A program made the position numbers and the translations under genes. Below, in pieces: positions 24,482 through 31,454 of a stretch of DNA of 37,828 nt. The notes under the pieces are model-generated. The model was not told the DNA's origin and made no database searches. It was given only the letters and a program-made list of their open reading frames with translations. Each line of letters starts with the position of its first letter. Positions within the stretch are counted from its first letter, which is position 1. Where the stretch lies: positions 1 to 37,828 of the forward strand of contig JALOBT010000026.1 of assembly GCA_023228125.1 (NCBI GenBank). Reading direction: 5' to 3'. Source of the stretch: Candidatus Cloacimonadota bacterium (GTDB taxonomy: Bacteria > Cloacimonadota > Cloacimonadia > Cloacimonadales > Cloacimonadaceae).

Positions 24482-25087
24482 TTACAATCTGATGCCCAGT
24501 TGTAAGCTGATCTGGGAATTTGTGCTGGTGGTTTTTAGGTTTTCAAAATCCACATCCTCCCAATTATAAGTGCTTTTACTGCTTTTGTACATTGCTTGAA
24601 TTACGAAAGGCTTGAAACTGATCCCAGCTCCCAGTCCCCAGTAAAAACCGCCGCTTACTTCCAGGTTATTGACTGCTGAGTGTGTATAATTGTCATTTGA
24701 CATAGGAAGATTGTAACCTGCCTGAGCGATTATTTCGGGGGAGAGAAGAATAGGCAATAAGACATATTTGCCAGTGATATAGACGGGCAAATAAGAGAAC
24801 TTTCGCGTATGTGAATCCAAAGAAAGGTCTTCTAATTCTCTGGGGATTTGATATTCAAGCCCTAAGCCCAAAAGCAACTTGCCAAGACCCACTTGGTCGG
24901 AAGATAATACTTCGGCATACAATGATGCTCCGGTCTCTACATCGCTGTCTTCACTGAAGGCTGCATTCGAAAAGGACTGCTTGCCATTCAGATCCAGACC
25001 TGCGCCAAATTGCACCATCACCCGGGCCTCCATTTGAAAGGCTGCCCAGAGGATGATAGTGAGGAGTATTAGTTTTTTCATAGTCAT
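24482..25087 (-). CDS. outer-membrane beta-barrel family protein
   Basis: A 201-aa exported protein: signal peptide (KKLILLTIILWAAFQMEA) followed by eight or so amphipathic beta-strands of an OmpA/OmpX-type small barrel. Examples are VMVQFGAGLDLNGK, LLLGLGLEYQIP, YLPVYITGKYVL, IIAQAGYNLPM, GGFYWGLGAGISFKPFVIQAMYK and the terminal strand SQISLQLGIRL with a hydrophobic end residue. Two starts are possible (ATG ACT ATG); AAGGAT lies just before the first. The function is unknown. Together with the lipoproteins and the protease it forms a cluster of envelope proteins. Confidence 0.72.
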   Translation of the reverse strand: MTMKKLILLTIILWAAFQMEARVMVQFGAGLDLNGKQSFSNAAFSEDSDVETGASLYAEVLSSDQVGLGKLLLGLGLEYQIPRELEDLSLDSHTRKFSYLPVYITGKYVLLPILLSPEIIAQAGYNLPMSNDNYTHSAVNNLEVSGGFYWGLGAGISFKPFVIQAMYKSSKSTYNWEDVDFENLKTTSTNSQISLQLGIRL

Positions 25088-25394
25088 TATCCTTATTGTT
25101 TATCAGATTATAGTGCGCTATACAGGTCTTCCACCTCTGATAATTCTAATTAAAACCACAATAACTGCGATAACCAGCTGAATGTGAATGATTCCGCCCA
25201 AGGTTGAGACTCTAAAGGTCGTCATTGTTATCTTTTTGAGCCCATCTCGCAGTTAAGACTTCTAATACTAATATAGTCTGGTGACTGAATCTGGCAAATA
25301 TAAATATTGGAAGACGGGATTTCAAGAGATTGAGTAAGTCTTTGCACGGCAGGTGATACGCCGGCAATCCTATAACGTGAAATTCTTAGTAGCT
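25088..25394. other. gap without a gene
   Basis: About 300 bp between two minus-strand genes. On the minus strand a TATAAT (25104-25109 on the complement) lies about 20 bp upstream of the barrel-protein ATG and could be its -10, but no good -35 is visible. An ORF reaching into this gap from the protease gene is judged spurious. Confidence 0.3.
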
Positions 25395-26225
25395 TTACGG
25401 CAATTTGAGTATCTTCACTGGCTTTGTGGTAGATTCTCCTGAAATTAGCCCCAGATATATCCCCGCCGCCGCTTGTTTGCCCCATAGATCTGCGCCGTCC
25501 CAGCTAAAGGACGCGGTGCCATGTTGTTCGGGAATGGAGCTTAGTTCACGGATCAATTGTCCTTTGACGTTGAAGATGCTGATTCTGGCCTGCGGATCCG
25601 CTTTGATACTAAAGACAATCTTCACCGATGCGTGGAAGGGATTTGGGTAAATACTCAAGGCTTGGGGGCAAACTATGGCCTCATCCGTGCTGGTGGGCGC
25701 AGTCACCATTTCCAGGGAATGAGTCCAGGTGTGTCCTCCGCCATACTGGGTCCAGGCAAAGGTATTGATGGTGGGGCCATACCAGGGGTCCATCAGGTAA
25801 GTGGTGGTTCCTTCCAGGCCCTTCATCACCACAAAATGGCCACCTCCTCCGGAATTCCAGCCCCAACGCACAAAGATGGGCTTCATCCCGTTCATATTCT
25901 GGCTGGATTGATTGTAGTCAAGGCTGACATCATAGCCGATAGTCTGAAGCCTGGCAAAATGATCCAGAATCAGATCGATCCCACGCCGGGTAGGATTTGA
26001 GCTTTCGCCAGTCAGCCAATTCCATTCATTGGCACCCTCGGTCCCATATTCGGCAATCTGGGTTTGAGTATAATCATAGCCGTAATAGCGCATCACAGAC
26101 TCTGCAACGGCAGCCCAACACCAGTTTGTTTCCTCTTGATAAATCTGCGCAAGATCCAGGATGATCCCCTGAATTGCGCCAAGCCAGACAAAGAGCATAA
26201 TAAAGATCAGCAGGCTGCGTTTCAT
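25395..26225 (-). CDS. secreted papain-like (C39/C70-type) cysteine protease with sorting domain
   Basis: A 276-aa secreted protease. The signal peptide ends near residue 20. The catalytic domain (~21-170) has the nucleophile C36 in QEETNWCWAAVAESVMRYYG, the histidine H130 in GGGGHFVVMKG, and D146 in YLMDPWYG. This matches papain-like fold proteases of the AvrRpt2/C39-like type. Residues ~185-276 form a FlgD/Por-type C-terminal sorting module starting at SIYPNPFHASV and ending GIYLGLISGESTTKPVKILKL, so the enzyme is expected at the cell surface or secreted. It lies 2 nt downstream of the small exported protein gene at 26228-26887, suggesting a protease/partner unit. The substrate is unknown. 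Confidence 0.85.
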   Translation of the reverse strand: MKRSLLIFIMLFVWLGAIQGIILDLAQIYQEETNWCWAAVAESVMRYYGYDYTQTQIAEYGTEGANEWNWLTGESSNPTRRGIDLILDHFARLQTIGYDVSLDYNQSSQNMNGMKPIFVRWGWNSGGGGHFVVMKGLEGTTTYLMDPWYGPTINTFAWTQYGGGHTWTHSLEMVTAPTSTDEAIVCPQALSIYPNPFHASVKIVFSIKADPQARISIFNVKGQLIRELSSIPEQHGTASFSWDGADLWGKQAAAGIYLGLISGESTTKPVKILKLP

Positions 26226-26227
26226 CC

Positions 26228-26887
26228 TTAATACCCCTGCTGTAGATTGAGACTGATCAGAGCTTTGATCCTCGCAATCTGCCCGTCCAGATCATCTGTC
26301 TTAGCCTGTGCTTCATCTGAGCTGAGGGCATACAAAAACTCAGTGTTCGCCTCAGGAAAAGCCAGGAAGAACTCTTTGGCCTGATAACTGATGATCAAGG
26401 CAGGCTGGCCGTAGCCTCTTAGCTCTGGCTTAGCCAAAGCCTGCTGAATCTGCCCGGCCAGGGGAACATAGCCAAACGATACTCCCTGCAGCTCGCCGTC
26501 TTGATCCTCTTCCAGCCGCAGCATAGCCTTGATTCCGGCACCTGCCCTTACCGGCACAAACCATTCCCGGCTCTGCCGCAGCAGATCACCCAGAGAGCTT
26601 CCCGGAATGTAGTCCAGCACTTTCTGAGGATCAAGCTCATACAGCTTTAGCGGTTCTGCTGCCCAGGCCTGGTCAATCTCCTCAATATTCGCAAAGCCAT
26701 AGTCAGCCATACTATGGGGAGGAATCTGGGCCAAAAACTGCGCCAGGCTCGCCCTTACTGCGGGCATGGCTGCGCTGGGAAAAGAATCCTGATCCGGCCT
26801 GATCCCGCTCTTCTGAGAGCCGTCCTCAGCAAAGGCCAGGCTAAACAATAATAACGCTATGAGGCAATGCAAAAGCTTTTTCATCAT
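26228..26887 (-). CDS. hypothetical exported protein paired with the cysteine protease
   Basis: A 219-aa protein with a signal peptide (KKLLHCLIALLLFSLAFA). The mature part starts with an amphipathic helical region (MPAVRASLAQFLAQIPPHSMADYGFANIEEIDQAW), then LKLYELDPQKVL, and an alpha/beta domain with VPVRAGAGIKAMLRLEED and GYGQPALIISYQAKEFFLAFPE. The first part resembles the pro-like regions that accompany papain-like proteases in some bacteria. It may act as an inhibitor, chaperone or propeptide in trans; this is an inference. Translation runs almost directly into the protease gene (2-nt gap), and a hairpin terminator at 27031-27061 separates it from the AT-rich island upstream. Confidence 0.7.
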   Translation of the reverse strand: MMKKLLHCLIALLLFSLAFAEDGSQKSGIRPDQDSFPSAAMPAVRASLAQFLAQIPPHSMADYGFANIEEIDQAWAAEPLKLYELDPQKVLDYIPGSSLGDLLRQSREWFVPVRAGAGIKAMLRLEEDQDGELQGVSFGYVPLAGQIQQALAKPELRGYGQPALIISYQAKEFFLAFPEANTEFLYALSSDEAQAKTDDLDGQIARIKALISLNLQQGY

Positions 26888-27030
26888 GGTCTCCTAAGAT
26901 ATTTAGAGCATAGATTTACTGAATTGCAAGGTGCCTCAAAATGTCAAGCGTTTTCGGGGCTACAGATTATGCTCATCAAACCAAGGCAACCATGAGCATT
27001 CATCATAAGCCGACAGAAAAGCTAAAACAA

Positions 27031-27061
27031 AAGACCCCCGGTTATAGCCGGAGGCCTTCTT
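27031..27061 (-). terminator. rho-independent terminator (possibly bidirectional)
   Basis: An AAGACC-c-CCGG...CCGG-a-GGCCTT hairpin around TTATAG. On the minus strand the stem is followed by TTTTGTTTT, so it fits the end of the 28216-27074 transcript. It also has TTCTTATT on the plus strand. Confidence 0.65.
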
Positions 27062-27073
27062 ATTAATAGACAT

Positions 27074-27253
27074 TTACTTAGAAGTATGCATGATTATCTT
27101 TTTCTCAGCAGCATTCTTACCTATTTGCCTGATAAAGTCACGTCGTAACTCTCTCTCCTTTTTTTCTTGGTCTTTGACGATAAAAGCTGCTATTACCGCC
27201 TTTTCTTTGACAGGTATGCTATTGCTTGGTTTAATCGATTTAATCGCTTTCAT
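27074..27253 (-). CDS. small Lys-rich protein following the Ntn hydrolase
   Basis: A 59-aa ORF. Its ATG (27253-27251) is preceded by AAGGAGG five bases away, among the best ribosome binding sites in the window, and it ends at a TAA at 27074-27076. The protein starts MKAIKSIKPSNSIPVKEKAV, is strongly basic, and has a charged helical stretch (KDQEKKERELRRDFIRQIG). It has no membrane segment or Cys. It lies 21 nt after the Ntn-hydrolase stop and before the terminator, so both form a two-gene operon of similar AT-rich composition. The role is unknown; a partner, substrate or regulator of the hydrolase are possibilities. Confidence 0.72.
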   Translation of the reverse strand: MKAIKSIKPSNSIPVKEKAVIAAFIVKDQEKKERELRRDFIRQIGKNAAEKKIIMHTSK

Positions 27254-27274
27254 CGTTCCTCCTTGTATATTATT

Positions 27275-28216
27275 TTATGTTGGACTAATTATACTGTTAC
27301 CGCATATATCAATATAACCGCGGTGATCTATTGTTGCCACCTTTATTACGCCGCCAATAGTAGGAATGTCTTGCGTATATCTTTGAAAATCCATTTCCAC
27401 TTTCAACAAAAGATATGCTAAATCAACCGCTTCTTGAAGGCTTAAATCTCTTATTTTAAAGCCATTTAATTCGTTTATCAATGATGGAAACTCTGTGTAT
27501 ATGTTTTTTTCAAGTTGCGTGAGCGTATCTTCTATCCTATTCTGTGAAATTCTTGCCTTAGAAACGTCTATAAACTTTTCAACAAACATCCTCAATAATC
27601 CATTAGCTTTTAATGCGCACCCATACAATAAAGTCGTTGTTAAGTTATTTTGGCCATTGCATACGACTTTCATTCCTTTAGGGTAGGGCTTAGAAACGGC
27701 GTGTATCGAATATTTGTCTTTTACAGTTATAGCATTAACGCTCAGCTCTATAATCTCTGTTGTTTTTGTTTTGACATCAAAATGAGTAAATATGAATAGT
27801 GTATCAATGTTTGGCTTTTGATCTTTTTCACTCAGTACTGATTTGATATATTCTTCAAAGTCATCCACCTTATTTTTTAAGGTCATATTATTATAATCGC
27901 TATTGGACTTGTTTTGTTCTGCTTTAAATGAGATAATATCTGAAATAGTATGGTTTTTGATTCGCGCTGATCCAGCTATTGTTATTGCAGTAAATTTGTC
28001 GTATTTAATCAGTTTTTCCTCATAGTCATTTGTATGATGGGCCTGACTTTTAAACAAACCAATTACGTCTTTAACGGAAAACTCCGATTTAGCTTGGTTC
28101 TTTTCAATAAACCTATGAAAGTCGTCGAACGTCAATACTGGAACTGACGTAGTAACCAACGAGTCTGCGACTATCGCAACACCATTTCTTGCTTTAATTG
28201 AAGCTATAAACGTCAT
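27275..28216 (-). CDS. proteasome beta-subunit-like Ntn hydrolase
   Basis: A 313-aa protein. I start it at the ATG at 28216 (GAGGT six bases upstream), not 18 nt earlier. This gives Met-Thr, and removal of Met would expose Thr1 as in HslV. Counting from Thr1: TFIASIKARNGVAIVADS matches the beta-subunit opening with D17. After an insertion of ~34 residues, EKLIKYDKFTAITIAGSA (K67...G81) matches the K33...G47-S-A region with the exact 14-residue spacing. Near the end SLQEAVDLAYLL and D282-x4-GGVIKVATID match the D166/S169-GG strand. It should be a threonine protease or amidase. At ~312 residues it is longer than HslV or 20S beta subunits. Its base composition is far more AT-rich than its neighbours, suggesting transfer. 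No ATPase partner is present. Confidence 0.75.
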   Translation of the reverse strand: MTFIASIKARNGVAIVADSLVTTSVPVLTFDDFHRFIEKNQAKSEFSVKDVIGLFKSQAHHTNDYEEKLIKYDKFTAITIAGSARIKNHTISDIISFKAEQNKSNSDYNNMTLKNKVDDFEEYIKSVLSEKDQKPNIDTLFIFTHFDVKTKTTEIIELSVNAITVKDKYSIHAVSKPYPKGMKVVCNGQNNLTTTLLYGCALKANGLLRMFVEKFIDVSKARISQNRIEDTLTQLEKNIYTEFPSLINELNGFKIRDLSLQEAVDLAYLLLKVEMDFQRYTQDIPTIGGVIKVATIDHRGYIDICGNSIISPT

Positions 28217-28232
28217 ATTTACCTCTGATAGC

Positions 28233-28261
28233 ATTAAAATGTAGGCCTGAATTCAGGTCAA
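28233..28261 (-). promoter_or_regulatory. sigma-70 promoter with internal palindromic operator
   Basis: On the minus strand TTGACC (28261-28256) and TTTAAT (28238-28233) are separated by exactly 17 nt, 17 bases before the Ntn-hydrolase ATG. The perfect 12-bp palindrome CCTGAATTCAGG (28246-28257) overlaps the -35 and spacer, where a repressor would block polymerase. Confidence 0.6.
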
Positions 28262-28387
28262 GCTATATTTTTATTGCGGGAGTGAGTGGGACCAAGGTTA
28301 TTCAAATTTGCTAAACAATTACGGCTAATTCAATGTTTTTTTGGAGAGTAGAAGGTTGGGGTATTCCCAGATCGGGTGTAGCCTGAA

Positions 28388-28520
28388 CCCCATCGGGATG
28401 TATAGATAGCAAACGCCAGCCTCACAACGGCCCCAGTCCCATCAGGACGATATTTCAGATAGCAAACCAACAGCCCCACAACCCTTTGAGTCCCATAGGG
28501 ACGACATTTCAGATAGCATC
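28388..28520. repeat. three REP-like direct repeats
   Basis: Three imperfect copies of a CCCAT[C/A]GGGA-GAT-x-TCAGATAGCA unit, starting near 28388, 28437 and 28491, spaced 49 and 54 bp apart. Each holds a small TCCCAT.GGGA inverted repeat. The pattern resembles dispersed intergenic palindromic repeats. The 28262-28604 gap contains no gene. Confidence 0.6.
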
Positions 28521-28604
28521 AAACGTACAAACTATTTGACAAATACACCTGCCCTTGAATCATGATGTTTATGAGTAATGAAGCATAAAAAACAAGGAGT
28601 CAAT

Positions 28605-28928
28605 ATGGCCTCCAGAGCCGAAATAGCAGATTACATCAGCGCCCAAATCAGCGCAGCAGGAGCAATAAGAAGCCGCAAGATGTTCGGAGAATACAGCATC
28701 TATTGCAATGACAAGATCGTTGCCTTAGTAGCAGACGATCAGCTTTTCGTCAAACCCACAGCAGGTGGAAGAGCCTATTTGCAGAATGTCCAGGAAGCCC
28801 CGCCCTACCCCGGAGCCAAGCTCTGTTTCCTCATCCCGGAAGATCTGTGGGACGATGCGCCCTGGCTCACGGAATTGATCCGCATTACAGAAACAGAGCT
28901 CCCTCTGCCTAAGAAGAAGAAAGCATGA
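28605..28928 (+). CDS. TfoX/Sxy N-terminal domain protein
   Basis: A 107-aa single-domain protein. The start is the ATG at 28605, eight bases after AAGGAG; an in-frame ATG nine codons earlier lacks a site. The sequence IRSRKMFGEYSIYCNDKIVALVADDQLFVKPT is the TfoX_N signature, followed by PYPGAKLCFLIPEDLWDD. In Proteobacteria TfoX is a competence activator; isolated N-domain proteins elsewhere have no assigned role. Its stop overlaps the tag ATG by 4 nt, so it is coupled to a DNA-repair gene. The lysine-rich tail (PKKKKA) is short. Confidence 0.88.
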   Translation: MASRAEIADYISAQISAAGAIRSRKMFGEYSIYCNDKIVALVADDQLFVKPTAGGRAYLQNVQEAPPYPGAKLCFLIPEDLWDDAPWLTELIRITETELPLPKKKKA

Positions 28929-29515
28929 AGGACAAAACCCGCTGCGGTTGGGAGGGAAATACCGAGCTGATGATCCGCTATCACGACAGCGAATGGGGCG
29001 TCCCTGTGCATGATGATCGCATGCTCTTTGAATTCCTCACTCTGGATGCTTTTCAAGCCGGATTGAGCTGGGCCGGCATCCTGGGCAAACGGGAAAACTT
29101 TCGCGCCGCCTTTGACAATTTCGACCCTGCAAAGATCGCCAAATATGACCAGCAGAAGGTAGCCCAACTCTTGCAGAACCCCGGCATCATCCGCAACAAA
29201 AGCAAGATCACCTGCACCATCTCCAATGCGCAGAACTTCCTAAAGATTCAGCAGGAATTTGGCTCTTTTGACCAATATATCTGGCAATTTACAGGTGGTA
29301 AACCGATTATCAATCAGTGGCAAGAGCTCAGCCTGGTACCAGCCAGCAGTCCAGAGTCCGACGCCATGAGCAAAGACCTGAAGAGCCGGGGCTTCAAGTT
29401 TGTGGGCAGCATCATCTGCTATGCCTTTATGCAGGCAGCAGGAATGGTGAATGACCATTTGCTGGGCTGTTTCCGGTATCAGGAGCTTGCGGGACCTACA
29501 GAATCCAGACCTTAA
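28925..29515 (+). CDS. tag: DNA-3-methyladenine glycosylase I
   Basis: A 196-aa base-excision repair enzyme that removes 3-methyladenine. N-terminal zinc ligands are C7 (in CGWEGN) and H20, with the YHDSEWGVPVHDD block containing the catalytic-site acid and aromatic residues. LTLDAFQAGLSWAGILGKRENFRAAFDNFD and LLQNPGIIRNKSKI are the helix-hairpin-helix-type DNA-binding core. The second zinc pair is in NDHLLGC near the C-terminus. Length and motif order are normal. It overlaps the TfoX-like gene by 4 nt. A 5'-truncated duplicate lies at 33147-33560. Confidence 0.95.
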   Translation: MKDKTRCGWEGNTELMIRYHDSEWGVPVHDDRMLFEFLTLDAFQAGLSWAGILGKRENFRAAFDNFDPAKIAKYDQQKVAQLLQNPGIIRNKSKITCTISNAQNFLKIQQEFGSFDQYIWQFTGGKPIINQWQELSLVPASSPESDAMSKDLKSRGFKFVGSIICYAFMQAAGMVNDHLLGCFRYQELAGPTESRP

Positions 29516-29630
29516 GGCTAAGTGTTAGCAGCATACTCCGCTGGCTACATCACGATGGTTTGAATCCCTTCCATCCCAGGGGGTGGAGGAATTTGCTGGA
29601 ATGATGATCTGGCAAGGAAATTGAGCTGTC

Positions 29631-29648
29631 GGCGGAACAGAGTCCGCC
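29631..29648. repeat. short palindromic repeat GGCGGA...TCCGCC
   Basis: The GGCGGA-acagag-TCCGCC hairpin is followed by ACTACGA. The half GAGTCCGCCACTACGA recurs at 33129-33144, directly at the left edge of the truncated tag duplicate. Confidence 0.55.
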
Positions 29649-29660
29649 ACTACGAAAACA

Positions 29661-29689
29661 GAACAGCCCCAGTTTTTTCGGGGCTGTTC
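29661..29689. terminator. bidirectional terminator between convergent genes
   Basis: GAACAGCCCC (29661-29670) and GGGGCTGTTC (29680-29689) form a perfect 10-bp stem. It lies between tag (+) and the beta-barrel gene (-), which converge here. The T-rich loop and TTCTATATAAT after the stem fit plus-strand use. Confidence 0.75.
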
Positions 29690-29726
29690 TATATAATGTG
29701 TTATGGAGCCAGCTTAGGCGTTTAGA

Positions 29727-31454
29727 CTATAATCTGATCGAAAAAGCCAGCCGCAGATTGCGGAAGAAATCCGTATTCCACAGATCTGTATCCGAAGAAT
29801 CAAAGATTCCCATGATATCGATCTGAAGATTTTGGCTGGGTTTATAGCCGATACCATAGCAATAAGTGGTGCTGGAACTGCGGCTAAGCCGATTTTCACT
29901 GTCGATCAGGTATTCGTTATCATCATAACTAATATAGGGTTCTGAGCCATCGGCATAGGTTTCTACGATAGTAATTGGTTCTACATGCTCAGGTCGGAAG
30001 AGCTCATTCACCGAGCTGATATGCTGAGTAAAGACAGAGCCAAAACGGACAGCCCAATGCTGGTTGTTTGTAAACCAGTATTCTAATCCCACTGGAACTG
30101 AGAGTGTAGTGCTGTCGTAATTGTGCTCGGTTTTCCCAGACATTAAGGATGATAGAGCAGTAGTAAAAGCCCAGGCTCCATTGGCTGAGGAAAACGTGGA
30201 ATCTGTGGAAGCCATACCATATTTGAAATCCCCTTTTTGTTTTGAATTCGAGTAGTGATACAGCAATCCGGTTCCAAAATAGGTTTTGGCATTCAGCGGG
30301 TAGTTTATGCGCAGATGAGCATTGGCTTCCAAACCGCTTTTTTCCCCATCCTGTTTCATAAAGTAGCTATCATGATTATGGAACTGACCGTTGATCGTAT
30401 AATCCCCTGCCATCGTTTCATTATCGCTAACATCCAGATTCAGGAAGCCCAGCCCAGCTCCGAGGGAGATGTAAGCACTGTTTTTGCGTTCTGCTGCCGT
30501 GCTGAGATTCTTGCGAACACCCAAGGCAAGAGCGGTATGAATTCCCTTTTCATCCAGTTTAATCAGATATGATTCCATTTCATAATCATTGGCTTGGTTC
30601 GTTCTTATTTCTATCTCTGTGGCGGTATCATCATGAATGGTCTTGTCATTGATCAATCTAAACTCAAGTGCTGCTTTCAGATCGTAAGTATTCATGGTTC
30701 TGCCGTAAGCAAGCTCGGTCAGTATATTTGAAAAGCTCTGCTCGGTCTTAAAATCGCCTATTTTCTTATCTTCAGCAAGATAGGCCGGTATCGAAGGATC
30801 GATCTCAGTAAGGGTCTGTAACATAAATCTATAATCGGTGTTAGGGCTGTTTGGATCAAAACCTAAGAGACCTGTGCTACTGCGATTATGCCCAGTCTCG
30901 GAATTCAAAATACCGAGCTTAAACCCAAAGCGATTAATTTCATTCAGCTTGTAGGCAAGATTCAGATATATGTCCATTCCCTTGGAATAGTCCATATTCT
31001 GGATGTGCTGCTGAAGAATAGTATATCGGTCGTACAAGCCGTTAACGTTCACATCAGAGTATTCTTGCCAAGTAAAATCCACTTCTCCCGTGGCATACGC
31101 CATAGATCCCGAGGGGTCAATCATATACTCGATCAATCCAGGTGTCTTGTAATCGTAATACTTGATCAGGAAAGCCCTGTTAAAGTGGTCTATAAAACAC
31201 TTGTCTGAGGCAATACCCAGTAAAAGGTGCTGCGAACCGCTGTTGCTCAAAATCTGATCGGTTCCCCCAAAATTACTGAGGTTTGAGAAGATCCGGGTGC
31301 CCGTCAGGTAGTTCAATTCGATGGGATCAAAGGCCAGATCGGCATCATCATCCAAGACTCCGCCTGTGCTGAGATTGCGGAAGGAATTGATCTCCTGCCC
31401 AAACAGCGGCAAACAGAAGATTGCCACGATAATTATCATCAAGATCTGTTTCAT
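29727..31454 (-). CDS. predicted outer-membrane beta-barrel protein
   Basis: A 575-aa exported protein: signal peptide (KQILMIIIVAIFCLPLFGQ), then many amphipathic beta-strands (YLNLAYKLNEINRFGFKLGIL, HTALALGVRKNL, AYISLGAGLGFLNLDV, TYFGTGLLYHYSNS, VGLEYWFTNNQHWAVRFGSVF) and a terminal strand NLRLAFSIRL, the usual barrel-closing end. It is a large barrel, probably about 16 or more strands, with no family I can name. The ATG overlaps the upstream stop by one base (TAATG) with GGGAGG before it, so production is coupled to the lipoprotein encoded upstream. Confidence 0.75.
   Translation of the reverse strand: MKQILMIIIVAIFCLPLFGQEINSFRNLSTGGVLDDDADLAFDPIELNYLTGTRIFSNLSNFGGTDQILSNSGSQHLLLGIASDKCFIDHFNRAFLIKYYDYKTPGLIEYMIDPSGSMAYATGEVDFTWQEYSDVNVNGLYDRYTILQQHIQNMDYSKGMDIYLNLAYKLNEINRFGFKLGILNSETGHNRSSTGLLGFDPNSPNTDYRFMLQTLTEIDPSIPAYLAEDKKIGDFKTEQSFSNILTELAYGRTMNTYDLKAALEFRLINDKTIHDDTATEIEIRTNQANDYEMESYLIKLDEKGIHTALALGVRKNLSTAAERKNSAYISLGAGLGFLNLDVSDNETMAGDYTINGQFHNHDSYFMKQDGEKSGLEANAHLRINYPLNAKTYFGTGLLYHYSNSKQKGDFKYGMASTDSTFSSANGAWAFTTALSSLMSGKTEHNYDSTTLSVPVGLEYWFTNNQHWAVRFGSVFTQHISSVNELFRPEHVEPITIVETYADGSEPYISYDDNEYLIDSENRLSRSSSTTYCYGIGYKPSQNLQIDIMGIFDSSDTDLWNTDFFRNLRLAFSIRL

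Noticed and set aside
25228..25485. 85-aa minus-strand ORF overlapping the protease 3' end
   Set aside because: It overlaps the sorting domain in another frame, lacks a ribosome binding site, and shows no family features.
27090..27317. 75-aa hydrophobic ORF on the plus strand
   Set aside because: It is the antisense shadow of the 59-aa basic protein, which has a perfect ribosome binding site; Lys codons read backward give Phe/Leu and mimic membrane segments.
28217..28234. ATG at 28234 as start of the Ntn hydrolase
   Set aside because: The ribosome binding site GAGGT lies within this extension, six bases before the ATG at 28216, and the shorter form exposes Thr1 as in the family.
28388..28520. 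Possible CRISPR array (three similar units)
   Set aside because: Units are imperfect, spacing differs (49 and 54 bp), the in-between segments are short and partly similar, and no cas gene is near. A REP-like palindromic repeat explains it better.
29555..29585. GGTTTGAATCCC looked like a tRNA T-loop
   Set aside because: No acceptor, D or anticodon stem could be built around it.
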